Positions 23,216-35,654 are shown, counted from the stretch's first letter. The stretch: DNA of 64,000 bases from Ariolimax columbianus (GCA_036924085.1 JAVGWX010000003.1:123577468-123641467), one strand, 5' to 3'. Translations and numbers: made by a program. Notes: generated from the sequence alone by a model not told the origin.

Positions 23216-23639
23216 AATGAACAACATTATATAAGAAATCGCTACCTTCATGAGCGTGTACTATATTTATTGCTAGAACCATTACTACCTGAAACGCCCC
23301 ACAGAACGTGACTGCAGCAGCCTAAAGGTCATGTTACATAATATAGTCTGACGGAAGCAGTCAATATCTTAAGATTTCTTATGTAAAATAGTTAACTTAG
23401 AGGAATCTCTGCATCGGGTAAAATTATTGGGTAAATATTCAGATTTTAACAAATAAATAAGATACCTAGCCATTTAGCATTATGTCGCGGACAAGAGAAC
23501 ATCTAAGCTGCTGAATAACGTTAGAGAGATCATGTCGTGAAAGAACATAGCAGTCTCTACCAGCTGATGGAATGAATTATTGAATTTTTTTTTCAAACAG
23601 CCACCAGTCGAATTAAGTTAGGCAATCTAAAGTGCGTAG

Positions 23640-23970
23640 GGGAACGGGTGAGGGTCAATATATAGCAGTGGATGAACTAACAGCAGCCAGCGACTCATTG
23701 CTGGTTGCTTGCATCAGTCAAAGCACCAGATCATACAAGACTTCATTCCGCATCCACGTGACGGCACTGGGAACAAGCTGCACTAGTCATTAGTGTGGTC
23801 TGGCCTAAGGATAAGGATTGCAATGTGAAGGTAATCCCGGTACTCACAGAAGGTAGCTCAAATCGGATATGTCTGGTCGAACTGCACAGATATTATAGAT
23901 ATTTACAATAAACGTCACAATTTCCATTTTAAGACGAATGTCGAAAAAGAAGAAGAAGAAGAAGAAGACA
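23640..23970 (+). mobile_element. GAA-tailed non-autonomous element, copy 2
   Basis: gctggttgcttgcatcag, tctggcctaaggataaggat and a gacgaatgtcgaaaaag(aag)n tail align with copy 1 at 19060. No ORF. Confidence 0.55.
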
Positions 23971-24394
23971 AAACAGAAGAAAAAAAGGGGAGAAGAAGAA
24001 GAACTATCTTACTTAAGGTAAATTGAAAACTAGTACTACCGATCCGATTCTGAAGGATGACTACCAACCGGGGTCCATGAAGCGACTTGATAAAAATCAG
24101 ATCGCCGACAAATCTTTTGATAATGATGGAAACAAACGAATTGAGAAGTCAAGGAACGTCTTGTCAAGAACAGTGGAAGAGGAGGATAGTGACGCTGTAG
24201 TTTCTTGATTGGAACTCAAGAAGGCGACGCAGAAAATAAACACATCGCAGAACATTGCGGGTTGTGTTCCATGGTCCAAAGATTGTATGCATGATGATGA
24301 TGATGATAAACTGATATTTTATGACCACATGAGTTTTGAACTGAGATTAGTACTGGCAACTTATTCACTTCCTGAATGTTTGTATCGTTCCCAG
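23971..24394. other. Intron upstream of pore exon
   Basis: Contains an (atg)n run at 24290-24306, perhaps the tail of another truncated LINE. A 61-codon ORF here has no recognised motif. It ends with the acceptor tgtatcgttcccag. Confidence 0.4.
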
Positions 24395-24613
24395 GAAGCC
24401 CACTGGGCTGAACAGTACACGTTCGCACTTTTCAAAGCTCTGTCACACATGCTCTGCATTGGGTACGGCAGGTTCCCTCCTCAGAACATGTCTGACACGT
24501 GGCTCACGATCTTGAGCATGCTCAGCGGGGCCACGTGCTACGCACTATTCCTTGCACACACCACAACCCTCATCCAGTCGTTTGACACCTCCCGGAGACT
24601 GTACAATGAAAAG
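24395..24613 (+). CDS. HCN: HCN channel exon: pore helix, selectivity filter, S6
   Basis: The acceptor tcgttcccag and donor aag|gtaagt bound 219 bp, 73 codons, phase 0-0. It begins [20 protein letters not shown], then the filter [10 protein letters not shown] (CIGYG at 24455-24469). S6 follows ([20 protein letters not shown]) and then [15 protein letters not shown] entering the C-linker. CIGYG is the HCN signature that allows Na+ as well as K+ flow. RFPP after the filter is the form seen in invertebrate Ih channels rather than the QAP/QPP of vertebrates. No frameshift or missing residue is seen. Confidence 0.95.
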
Positions 24614-25290
24614 GTAAGTTAGTCCACGTCACGATACTGCACTCAACTTGCAAATATGCAAGTAAATTTCTCATACAATCCTGAAATGTGTATAGACTGT
24701 CACTGCATTTTATCATTAATTATAGTTTAAACGTGTCTTAATTCTGGCCTCATCGCTTGAAAAACAATGCTCAAATTGCATTCGGTAAATGGAGGAAATT
24801 AATCAGAACGTCTGTAACCATGACGAGATGTGATAATGGTTCGTCTAGAACTTGCTAAAATCATGCTTTCTAAGACCTAGCATTAAGCCGAAGATCCAGT
24901 CAGATTGACAACCTTACCATGCTCTCCAAGTTTCATACCATTACAAAATCGTTTGGAAGCAATAGTTCTGAATTAACCTGGTGAAGTGTTCTATCGCTTG
25001 GCTCTAAACGCTAGCAGAGAAAATCTCATTTTCCAGGCAATGATTGTGCATAATAGACTCCTTCGTGAGGCAAAACGAAAAAGATTTAGTACAGACCACT
25101 TTGGTGTTTATTTCCTTTTTTGTTCGGTGGAAGCAGTTCCTAGAACATAGGCAAGGATCTAAAGATGAACCGTTTGTCATCACTTACTATCAGCTTTTAG
25201 ATTTGGAGTCAAAGGTACACTTGCACCACTTTATATCGCCGAATTACTCAGAAATGGACATTAGATCAATGGTGTACAAAATAACAAGAT
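24614..25290. other. Intronic sequence, nothing recognised
   Basis: Start of the ~22-kb intron between pore and C-linker exons. No motif-bearing ORF. Confidence 0.45.
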
Positions 25291-25465
25291 ATTTCTTTCT
25301 TTCTTTCTCTCTCTCTATCTATCTATCTATCTATCTCTCTCTCCCCAATTTCTCTCTCCCTACCTGTCTCTCGCGCTCTCTCCCATTTCTCTCTCCATAC
25401 CTCTCTCTCTTCCCTCTCTCTCTCTCTCTCTCTCTGTTTCTCATATATATATATATAATATATAT
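25291..25465. repeat. Pyrimidine microsatellite (CT, CTAT) and (AT)n
   Basis: Runs of tctc, tcta and ctttcttt pass into an imperfect at tract at 25443-25465. Confidence 0.9.
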
Positions 25466-25759
25466 ATGGATGCAGTGCAGACCATTGTAACAGGGGGGCA
25501 TATTATCGTAAGAAGTAGTTCTCTATCTTGCAAGTGTATCGGCCAGTTAAACGTCTGACGCTCTATATGATCACTGGCCTTAAGTGATAACCTCATATTG
25601 TCGAACCTCCTGCTCCTTCTTTGGACATCTTGGCAATCGCGTCCACAACTATCGTATCTATTGAGCCAAATGATTTCCAAGAAAAACTGAGTAATTTAGA
25701 TGTGCTGCGTATATGAACTGAATACTTATCATTTTATTTTATATAAATATATAGTCAGC

Positions 25760-27400
25760 TGGAAAAAATGAGTCAATACAAAATGAACATATGACTATTT
25801 CCTGATGAATTTAATGTAAATTCGTATATTTGTACATAAATAGCCGATAAAGATGCCAGCTATTTAATCTTGTATTCAAAGTATTTTCCTTTGGCGGAAA
25901 CGCGTTCTCAGACGCTTGCGTCACTGGGTAATTGGCTCGTCGATTGTGGTTTGATGGGGCTCATTCCAAGCGTCCAAAAAGTGTTTTTATTTAGCGTCGT
26001 CTCTTATCGTCGAGCGATACACTTTTTGAATCATTAGGCCCCCAATTGCATAGTCAACAGGATTTAGGTCAGAAGTGTTCGATGGCCAAAGTGTTGAAGG
26101 TATAAAAACAAGAGTCTAATGTTCAAGAAATTGGGAGTGCGTGACGTAGTATGTAAGTTTGGTTTGCAATCCCAGCACACCGGATGCGAAATCACTTCGT
26201 GTCCTGCTTGAATGGGCAAGTCGGGGATTTTTCTTGATATGCCACTTCTCCGTGTACAGAATGGATTGGTGAAACAACTATTAATGCATAATTGTCATAG
26301 TGGAACACATTACAAACAGATACACACACTAGCCAATATGTATTCATTACAAACAGATACACACATTAGCCAATACGTCTTCATTACAAATAGATACACA
26401 CACTAACCAACACGTCCTCATTACAAACAGATACACACACTAACCAATACGTCCTCATTAAAAACAGATACACACACTAACCAATACGTCCTCATTACAA
26501 ACAAATACACACACTGGCCAATACTTCCAAAAGGACTAAGGTATGGGGTAGAATTTGACATTGCCTTCGCCAGTTGAAGGAAAAAAGGGAAACCTCCAAA
26601 CAAACAAGAAATTGCACAGTTGCTCAAGTACGATGAGAAAGAGCCCAAACTTGTTGAAAAATAAACAAGTGAAAATGCCAGAATATCTGAATGATATTGC
26701 TTTCACAGAACATACTGGTAATAGACACCGTTTATTTTCATTCCTGGCTCAATGAAGTGAACAGAATTTTGTCCCAAGCTAGACAGAGGCTGTAATAGAT
26801 TTACTGAACGTTTGTTGCAATCGAAACAATCTGTTTCCCTTTTGCAAGTTTCGATTGTGTCGCATAATTGTGATTCCGTAGTGGACCACTTCTCATCAGT
26901 AATCCAAATTTAACAGACCATGTCCGCTGAATATCTGTTTAGCAGAAATCATGATTGCTGCAGTCATGCTGCTTTCTTAGTTTCCGTTAGTTCAGTGGCT
27001 TTCAGTTCAATTACAAATTTCAGTTTCGGATCTTTCTTGATAATATCTCCAATCGATGACTGTGAAATGTTAAAATCTTTTGAAATGTTCAACGCTGATC
27101 TTCTTTGCTTGTCACCAACAGGTGGACATCAGCAATGCTCTTTTCGGTCTTTCACTCCTTGCACAGCGTTTGAACGAATCCGTTTAATGAACCTTCAGCT
27201 TGTCTTGAAACTCTTTAAGAAATCATTTTGAACTGTAGTTGTTATTTTTGCGTTAAAAAAAACGTATCGCGTGTCTTTCTTCAAGATTGAAAGTCATTTT
27301 GAAGTAGGCGGATCTAATAGTGACGTCATTTACAAAATCGCTGGAATGTAGGCAATGGATTAATAAATGGAACAACACCAACTGAACGAATTTTCTTTTA
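25760..27400 (-). mobile_element. Decayed mariner/IS630-like transposon
   Basis: Minus-strand frames read from 27296: an N-terminal start MTFNLEERHAIR, a helix-turn-helix-like ALNISKDFNISQSSIGDIIK near 27100, WITDEKWST with the first catalytic Asp near 26900, and EPGMKINGVYYQ near 26730. Further on come LWPSNTSDLNPVDYA with the later catalytic Asp near 26070 and FRKRLR-like C-terminal residues near 25900. This order is that of mariner-type DDE transposases. Several stops and frameshifts, and a 37-bp minisatellite within the coding part, show it is dead. Terminal inverted repeats were not identified, so ends are approximate. Confidence 0.8.
26305..26525. repeat. 37-bp minisatellite inside mariner relic, about six units
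   Basis: tacaaacagatacacacact recurs at 37-bp spacing (26311, 26348 and on), lying between the first and last catalytic regions of the transposase relic. Confidence 0.93.
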
Positions 27401-27950
27401 ATTTTGTCAAATAATCTCTTATATTAATATCTGTAGGACCTTAAATAACGCGGCAGTTTTGATAATTTTTATATTTGACATTTCTGTAATTTTTATCATT
27501 GTGAGCCATAACCAGAAAAACTTCTACTTTTTATTTCCTTTGCCACAATTGTACTCACAATTTAGCAAATGCATATTCCGACATACTAAATAATGTAGCC
27601 ATAGAGAGTACCATGTTGGTTGTTGGAGGATATTACGCAATATTTAAATTGGAAAAGTTGCCGTTTTGGCATATGTTGCTAAATTTAAAAAAAGAATTTC
27701 CAAGTTAAGTACACGAATAGAGGAATATCATTGCTCAGTCATACTGGAAAGATATTATGTAAAATTATGATCTGGTCGTGGCTAACGAATTGGCTCTTCT
27801 TTTTCATATCCCCCAACCAAAGGCAAAATCAAATAAATCTACGTACTGAATGGTTCCTCAAATTAAGTGAAGTGTTCACAAAGAACAGATATAGTATTTG
27901 TGAATAAAAGCACTAAACGACAGTGATTATGTTTTGGGGGACACGATACT
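27401..27950. other. Intronic sequence, nothing recognised
   Basis: No coding or repeat signal recognised. Confidence 0.4.
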
Positions 27951-29990
27951 GCTAGAGGTAGATTCATTCAAATATCGTGGTAACAATATAGACAAGTTCG
28001 GAGGTACTGATAGATTTCAAATTAAGAATACCTTTCAAATAAACCAACGAACACCAAAATAAGTCTCAACGGCAAATATCTGCCACCAAACGACAACAGA
28101 AACTACTTGGCAGTCACATTTGATAGGCGCATGACATGGAAAAGTCAGATCGAGAGAAACCGAATGAGAGCCAGACAAAGAATGGCAATCATGAGGAAAC
28201 TTGCTGGCACAAGCTGGGGAGCAGACGAAAGAATACTAAAGAAACTGTACACTGGAAGAGTGAGACCAGTTCTCGAGTATGGCATTGCGGCATGGACAAC
28301 AGCAGTAAAGGCGAACTTCGATAAAATTAGCAAACTTCAAAACCAAGCCATGAGAGTTATAACAGGAGGCATGAAGTGAACGCCAATTGTAGAACTTGAA
28401 AAGATTACAAATCTGCAATCCATGACCGACAGAAGAGACTGCAGAGCCCAGCAGCAAGCAGAGAAACTCAGAAGACTGACAGACCATCCAATGCATCAGA
28501 GACTAAATAGATTTGGAAATGGGAAACTAAAGCGGAGAAACTTTGCAGAAATAGCCAAAGCAAAGATGAGCGAAGACCCTATGAACACCGTAACAACACC
28601 AAAGCCCATCCCTACTGTACGCAAACCCATATCATTCCGGAGGTGGTAGAAAATATACCAGGTATTGGAAACAAGAACAGCCATACTGAAAAAGAAAGAA
28701 GAGACATAACCATGAGGTACATAACGGAAAACTACCCAAACATGGACTGGACCCATGCATACAACGACGGTTCTGTAACAAACACAACACAGAACGGAGG
28801 GGCAGTGGTATTCCTGAGCCTACCAAATGGTAGAAAAATAACACTGTCAGTGGCAACTGGAAAATTCTCAAGCAATTTCAGAGCGGAGGAAGAGGCACTG
28901 AAGGCGGCAGTAGAAGCAATGCTGACAGGCGAAAGCAATGAAAGCCGGATAGTCCTGCTCGCAGATGCCTTGGCCGTGGTCACAGCACTAAAAGCCAGAA
29001 AAATACTGAACTTAATGATTTAAGAGCAGTACTCTGTCAACTATGCCAGCAGTCCGCACCAAAAAGAATAGTGGTACAGCGGGTTCCATCCCACTGCAAC
29101 ATCCAATGCAACGAGGAGGCAGACAGACTGGCAAGAGGAGGTGCAAGACTACCACAACCAGATTTTAGTGTGACCTACGAAGAGTCCAAAAGGCTTATTA
29201 GAGCCAGATGCATGGCCAAATAGGAAACAGAACACACTGGCTACACAAAAAATGATGCCTACTACCAGCTGAACAGAAGAGAGCAGGTCGTGGTCTTCAG
29301 TCTCCGCACAGGCCACAACAGACTGAGGAACCATCTATTCAATAAATTGAAGATAGGTGGTCCTGACGAATGATCGTGTGGCCCAGGGAAAATGACCGCT
29401 GATCATCTGCTGCAAAATTTCCTGACGTACGAGGACCAGAGAAAGCACATGTGGCCATCACCAGTGGCAACACTAGACAAACTCTATGGCAGTGTCGACA
29501 GCCTCAGGATGACAGCTGCTTTCTTTGAACAAATACAAGTTGACGTCTGACAGCGTACGAAGAAGAAAAAGAAAATTAAGAATACTACAAAATACGAAGA
29601 GGCTTTTATTGCTTTTGTAAATTTCTGGAAATCGACAGAAATAAGTCTACCACAAAAATACAGATCTTCAAATACAATGTCATATTCTCTCTATTGTATG
29701 GCTCTGTAATGTCGTGAAGAAAGAGAAGTACAACTAAAAAGATTCAGGCTTTCATCAATGGACTATTGTACCAAACTGAGGGAATAAAATGGTATGATAA
29801 AGTCAATAATATAAAACTGTGGAAAAGAACAGGGCAAATGCTAGTGGGGCTAACCGTAAAAAACTTCATTGACGATGAAAAGGGCAACATTACGGAAACC
29901 CTCTGATAGCATCACAAAACAGTCTCTGCCCTGGAACCGTCAGGACAAGAGAAGTAGGGGCAGACTTAAACACTCAAAGTCGAGGTAAGC
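27951..29990 (+). mobile_element. RTE-like LINE fragment split by a nested LINE
   Basis: Before the insertion the frame reads VDSFKYRGNNIDKFGGTD. After it, the frame continues YKIRRGFYCFCKFL, IQIFKYNVIFSLYC, then LRKPSDSITKQSLPWN and DKRSRGRLKHS near 29900. Together these follow the post-RT order of RTE-like endonuclease-RT LINEs. The two halves join across the 13-bp duplication around 28032-29572. It is 5' truncated and contains stops. Confidence 0.72.
28032..29572 (+). mobile_element. I-like LINE, 5'-truncated divergent copy with TSD
   Basis: It aligns with the 3' ~1.5 kb of the LINE at 47911-51600, from the end of the RT through the RNase H (YNDGSVTN in place of YTDGS) to the zinc knuckle and a GAAGAAGAAAAAGAA tail. 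Direct repeats aaattaagaatac at 28019-28031 and 29573-29585 frame it. It has a TGA within the post-RT region at about 28377, frameshifts near 28640 and 29010, and a TAG near 29221. It is older than the other copies by divergence. Confidence 0.92.
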
Positions 29991-30677
29991 ATAAAAGTGC
30001 GTGAACGATGTCAGCTATATTTATATCGGGCAGATGTTCTGCATGGGTAGTAACAATTTAATAATGAATTTGATTGCCCGTTGCTTTTCAACTGACCCTA
30101 TTTATATATTCGTAATACTTTCGTATTTTTAATCGGCAGTACTGTTCATTTTAAATTATTCAGGTGGGTTTTGTTTTCTTATTCCAATTCAATCAGCGTC
30201 TTTGCCTTCTGTGAATGTCGTACTCAGCTATCCTGGTTGTTTCAACGAAAGTTCTATTATCCCATTGACAGCTTTCTATAAGATCATAAACAATGCTTTT
30301 AAGTTCACGACACGGTAACTGGTTATTTTTGATGATCGGCTCAGCACATTTAAATTCAGTGTGTTTTGTGTGCTAATGCAACATTCATCGTAAGAGATCA
30401 ATAATCTGTAGATGAGCAAAATATATGTACATTAACTGTTGATTATTAGCACTGTGATAATAATACATTCATGAGCAACCTTATAAACGATATTGTCATA
30501 TTTCTTGCTGTGACAATAATATATGAATAAGTTTCTATGTTACTACTATTTAAGAACGAGTTGTTTTGTGACAGATATATATGAATGAGTAACTATGAGA
30601 TAATATAATAAGTCCAAGCCATATAAATAGGCGAGAGAAATGCAGTGGTCACATCTGTATATGGCTTGCTGAAGCAA
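29991..30677. other. Intronic sequence, nothing recognised
   Basis: No feature recognised. Confidence 0.4.
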
Positions 30678-31520
30678 TTACGTTTGACCCAAATGAGCCC
30701 ACCTCCAGAGAGTCATGACCCAAGTGAGCGCACCTCCAGGGAGTCATGACCCAAGTGAGCGCACCTCCAGAGAGTCATGTCCTAAGTGAGCGCACCTCCA
30801 GAGAGTCATGACCCAAGTGAGTGCACCTCCAGAGTCATGACCCAAATGAGCCCACCTCCAGAGAGTCATGACCCAAGTGAGCCCACCTCCAGAGAGTCAT
30901 GACCCAAGTCAGCGCACCTCCAGAGAGTCATGACCCAAGTGAGCGCACCTCCAGAGAGTCATGACCCAAGTGAGAGCACCTCCAGAGAGTCATGACCCAA
31001 GTGAGAGCACCTCCAGAGAGTCATGACCCAAGTGAGCGCACCTCCAGAGAGTCATGACCCAAGTGAGCGCACCTCCATGGAGTCATGACCCAAGTTAGAG
31101 CACCTCCAGAAAGTCATGACCCAAGTGAGCGCACCTCCAGAGAATCATAAACCCTGTAAGCCCACCTCCAGAGAGTCATGACCCAAGTGAGCGCACCTCC
31201 AGAGAGTCATGACCCAAGTGAGCGCACCTCCAGAGAGTCATGACCCAAGTGAGCCCACCTCCAGAGAGTCATGACCCAAGTGAGTCCACCTCCAGAGAGT
31301 CATGACCCAAGTGAGCGCACCTCCAGAGAGTCATGACCCAAGAAATCGCACCTCCAGAGAGCCATGACCCAGGTGCACCCACCTCCAGAAAGACATGACC
31401 CAGGTGCACCCACCTCCAGAAAGACATTACCCAGGTGCACCCACCTCCAGAAAGACATGACCCAGGTGAGCCCACCTCCAGAGTCATGATCAAGGTGAGT
31501 CCACCTTCAGAGAATCATGA
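30678..31520. repeat. 31-bp minisatellite, about 27 units
   Basis: gcacctccagagagtcatga recurs every 31 bp with little divergence. From about 31370 units change to ccagaaagacatgacccag. Weak copies continue to about 31770, where a 13-C run lies at 31774-31786. Confidence 0.95.
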
Positions 31521-31949
31521 CCAAAATCACCCACACCCATCACAGGAAGCCATAGCACAAGCCCCATAACCACCAGGAAGTCGTGAACCATATCATCTCC
31601 TCAGGGAGCCATGCAAAATAGTGAGCCTCTAAGGGATCATAAACCACGTAGACCCACCTTCAGAGTCATGAATCAAGCCGTCCCTTCCACAAGGAGTCAT
31701 GACTCAAGTCACCCCCTCTCCACAGTAAGTGATGAGCCAAGTCAGACCCTCCTCCAGGAATTCATAAAGCAAGCCCCCCCCCCCCCTCCCCCCTCCCTTA
31801 GAGCATCAAGAAACTAAAGGGGACCGAAACACACTTGCTGGAAAGAAGTCAGTACTATCATTTTACCACCTGCCACATTGCTCTGCATAGTTTCCTGCCA
31901 TCAACATTAAGGAGTTGCTATGTGATATAGCCAAAAGTACCTTGTGTAT

Positions 31950-32233
31950 TTTGAGGATTCCGTGACGAAATGGTTAAGCCGTCGGCATTCGGATCAGGTG
32001 GTTTGGGTTCGACTCCGGACTCCGCCGTATTTTTCACGGGTGCTTGATGCGAAATCCCCTGCATCTCGAAATCGCCACCTAGCCGTCTTGTCCTTGACTT
32101 GCCACTGCGGTCGGGCGGCTCGAGACGAGAGAGTGAGGATAAAAAGTAGCGCAGTTATTCCTTACTAAAAATACCGCAAGCAAAATAAATGATGCCATCA
32201 CCGTCTACGATAGATGGCGCCCTTTGCCTTTTT
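31950..32233 (+). mobile_element. tRNA-derived SINE with 12-bp TSD
   Basis: A tRNA-like head carries tgacgaaatgg (A box) near 31962 and ggttcgactcc (B box) near 32007. A non-tRNA body and a T-rich end near gatagatggcgcc follow. Direct repeats taccttgtgtat at 31938-31949 and 32234-32245 delimit it. The 74-codon ORF across it is not a gene. Confidence 0.85.
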
Positions 32234-32414
32234 TACCTTGTGTATAGTTCAAGATCTGCGTATTTGTAATAGGCAGTCGTACATTATACAACACCATTCC
32301 AACTACTTGTCTTGTTCTTCTTGTGTCGTTCATTTATTTAACTGGTTTATTTTGTCAAAGTCTGATTTAATAACGACATGAATGTAACCACTATAAGCCA
32401 AATGAACGTCACTT

Positions 32415-32909
32415 CTTCTTCTTCTTCTTCTTCTTCTGCGTACACAGTCAGACAGTAACCATTATTTTTTCGAAAAAAGCGGCGGTCATCCTGAGACTCT
32501 CGCCACTACCATAGAGCTTGTCTTGCAGTTCCACTGGCAATGGCCACATCTGCTCTCTCTGATCATCGTATGTCGGGCAGTTCTGCAGCAGATGTTCAGT
32601 GGTCATTTTACCAGTACCGCACGGGCATTCGTCGGTACACCCTATCTTCAATTTGTTGAATAGGTGGTACCTCAGTCTGTTGTGGCCAGTGCGAAGTCTG
32701 AAGACAACGACCTGCTCTCTTCGGTTCAACTGGTAATAGGCATCGTTTTTGGTGTAACCAGTATGTTCGGTTTCCCATTTGGTCATGTACCTGGCTTTGA
32801 TAAGCCGTTTTGACTCTTCGTACGTCATACTGGTATCTGTTTGTGGTAGCCTTGCACCTTCTTTTGCCAGTCTGTCTGCCTCCTCGTTGCCTTGGATGTT
32901 GCAGTGTGA
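32415..32909 (-). mobile_element. I-like LINE, 5'-truncated copy with 11-bp TSD
   Basis: It matches the last ~495 bp of the LINE at 47911-51600, including the end of RNase H (GNEEADRLAKE) and the zinc-knuckle region, still open as a 156-codon ORF (32448-32918). Direct repeats gaacgtcactt at 32404-32414 and 32910-32920 frame it. High similarity to the longer copy suggests recent insertion. Confidence 0.93.
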
Positions 32910-32920
32910 GAACGTCACTT

Positions 32921-33299
32921 ACGACTGAAATAAGTTGCTGCATGAATGACTATAGAACACTCCAGAAAATGTATCCCATTAGCCGGCAGCCCATTTTTCT
33001 CAACCCTCGAGCTCTGTCCTGGCAGAAGATTCGTTAGCTCTGCGATGGCATCAGAAACTCAAGAAGTAGAAAAACTAACGGTGCTGTAAAAGCTCTCTCT
33101 CCCAAGACAATACATTACAATCTTTTTTGTCGAAAATCGAATTTACTTGCATGAAATTTGAATGTGGGGAAGGTGGAGAAAGAAATGGGCAGGGGAAAGC
33201 GTGTACAAATTCGGCAATATTAAAAAAGTATGCAGCTAGAGGGACCTCGTTAGTGCAGAATGGCTCACAGTGTAGGAGAGCTATTATAGGTTGTAGTAA
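32921..33299. other. Intronic sequence, nothing recognised
   Basis: No feature recognised. Confidence 0.4.
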
Positions 33300-33700
33300 C
33301 TATTTAGAGGATGTAATTGTGTTTATATCAACTTTATACAGGGTGTAGTTGTGCTGATAGCAACTTTATAGAGATTGTAGTTATGTATATAGTAACTGTA
33401 TAGATGGTGTAATTATGTATGTAGTAGCTGTTTAGATGGTGTAGTTGTGTTTATATTAACTTTGTAGATGTGTAGTTGTATATATTAACTTTATAGAGGG
33501 TGTAATTGAGTGTATATTAACTTTCTAGAGGGTGTAGTTGTGTGTTTATTAACTTTATAGTTAATGTAGTTGTATATTAACTTTATAGAGGGTGTAATTG
33601 AGTGTATATTAACTTTATAGAGGGTGTAGTTGTGTGTATATTAACTGTATAGAGGATATTGTGTAAATGTTAACTTTATTGAGGGTGTAGCTGTACGTAA
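33300..33700. repeat. 32-bp minisatellite, degenerate
   Basis: ttaactttatagagggtgta recurs at about 32-bp spacing (33485, 33517 and on), with units from about 33300 more diverged. Confidence 0.85.
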
Positions 33701-34590
33701 AGTGACTATTTAAAACGTAGTTTGGTACCGTTCAGAAGCTGTAGTAGCTATGTATTAACAGCCATCATCCTTTATGTGCTTTGAATAAAAAATGCATTAG
33801 TGCATTCCTGGCAGATTGATTCAGCTCATTATAAAAGGTATGAGGCTTCTTCAGCTCGCTAGTCGTACACACTCGGTCAATCGGCCAATTTGGCAGGTCT
33901 TTCTTCAACACCGTTCAATCGACACATTTATGTCCTTGGATAAATTCCGGGGTGTCTGTTATTTCAAAGTGCATGAAACATATTTCTTTTGTGACTGTCG
34001 ATACTTTGTTGTTGTTTTGTTTGTGTTTTTTTCCTAGCCTCGAAGTAGCCTCAAGAGCATAAACAACGAGCAATCTAATAAACTTAGCCTGATCGGGTTT
34101 AAACAACTCTAAATGGCCTGATTAATGTATTGGCTTTGTGGGAATGCAGCCTAGAGAGCTCTGTAAGTGAGGGGGCTTCCAAAGATTAATAAATCTATAT
34201 TTTCTGTAGTTTGGTTTTTCAAATATTTATGTCAAAGATAATACTGGGAGTCTCACAGTATATCTAGTCCAGGAGCATGAAAAATAATAATCAGGCATTG
34301 ATCTCAAGTTTTCAAATGCCGTCACTGTTAAGCCAATTTTACGAGCCAACATTCTAACTAACTTTTATATCTCGCAATTTAAAATGTATTGGGCTTTCTT
34401 GGCAAGTGGAAGCTAGATTGACCTTCACACATCGGGTGCACGACCGGCAGCAACGTATGAGCGGGTTACATTGCAGGTTAATATTATTTCATTTTAGAGC
34501 CGGTGTGGGGGAGGGGGGGGGGGAAGACTCAGAAAATGACTAAACGAAAGACTGAAGAATGACAGATTCATGTCACATTTTGCGTCATAG
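33701..34590. other. Intronic sequence with 11-G run
   Basis: Nothing recognised except a G run at 34513-34523. Confidence 0.4.
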
Positions 34591-34591
34591 T

Positions 34592-34775
34592 TCGCGTCAG
34601 ATGTTGAACAAGAGTGGGAGAGTTTTAAAACAGTACTAGAAACGCTAAAAGAGGAATGTGTTCCATGTAGGGAAGTAAACCCCAAGCGTAAAAAGTGGAT
34701 ACCTAGATTTGTAGTTAAATATAGAAGAACTAAAAATAAAGCATGGACAAAATATATAGAGACAGGTAAATTAAA
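34592..34775 (+). mobile_element. CR1-like LINE fragment (between endonuclease and RT)
   Basis: The frame reads VEQEWESFKTVLETLKEECV, then a basic stretch NPKRKKWIPRFV and KNKAWTKYIETGKL. This pattern is typical of the linker before the RT in CR1/L2-type ORF2. It stops at an A10-T18 junction where a minus-strand LINE fragment begins. Confidence 0.65.
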
Positions 34776-34796
34776 AAAAAAATTTTTTTTTTTTTT

Positions 34797-35640
34797 TTTT
34801 GCGTTCGCCTTATTTATCTATTCCCCAAGGCGTGTGTGCGTTACACTGTTGTTTTTATTTTGAGTTCTTCATTCCACCATCTTGTGTGTCTTGTATGTGT
34901 GCCAAGCTTTGTGAGACCTCATTTTGCTTTGACTATGTTTAGAATTGTAGCTTTGAAAAAAATTGCTACTCACCTTCTATGAAGGATGTATTTGTAAAAG
35001 TGTTATAGGAAGCTTCGATCTCTTCCTCTATTGTTTCAGCAATGTCTATATCTTTGAATTTCTCTCTATTTATTTTGTCTACTTGTGTGCTTGTCTTCTT
35101 ATGGTGTATACAAGTTGACTTATATATCCAAACCATTGCCTATGGTCAGAGTCGATTAGAAGATTTTGTATCACTTTTAGATCTCTCACTCTACCTCTAT
35201 CTTTTTTTCTTGTTAATATAAAATCTATATGGGATGTTTGGTTCATGTTGTTCCGTCCATAACAAGTGCGTATTTGACTTCTACGATGTTGATAGAAAGT
35301 GTTACTGATAATTAAGTCATGTTCTGCACGTAGGTTAAGAACTTGTTCCCCGTTGCTATTACATTTTCTATTTCCTATTTGTCCTTTCCATAGTGTTCTT
35401 CTTTGTCCCACTCTGCCATTGAAATCATCGCCCAGCACATACAGAATGTCTGTATCTTTAACCTTGTCAATAATAGAGCTTAGGTCATCGAAATATTCCA
35501 TTCTGTTTTCTTCTTTGTACGAGTCGTTTCAAGGGGCGTAAATCTGAATATATGTTACTTTTTGTTCACCTTGTCAGACATTCCCTTTCAAATTTAAACA
35601 TTTTCATTTGTCCTAGCGAAGAAGAGCAATGTTTTTAGAT
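34797..35640 (-). mobile_element. RTE-like LINE endonuclease fragment
   Basis: Minus-strand frames give KVTYIQIYAP (35570-35540), then LGDDFNGRVG, NRKCNSNGEQVLNLRAEHDL, TSHIDFILTRK and SDHRQWFGY within an open 140-codon stretch at 35079-35501. A WWNEELK-like linker follows near 34870. The Asp-X-Asn and SDH motifs are those of APE-type LINE endonucleases. No RT follows, so it is truncated at 34797 by a poly-T boundary. Confidence 0.8.
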
Positions 35641-35654
35641 ATAAAGTCGTATTG

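Noticed and set aside
24023..24208. 61-codon ORF before the pore exon as an extra HCN exon
   Set aside because: No similarity to HCN, and the S5-turret exon joins the pore exon in frame without it.
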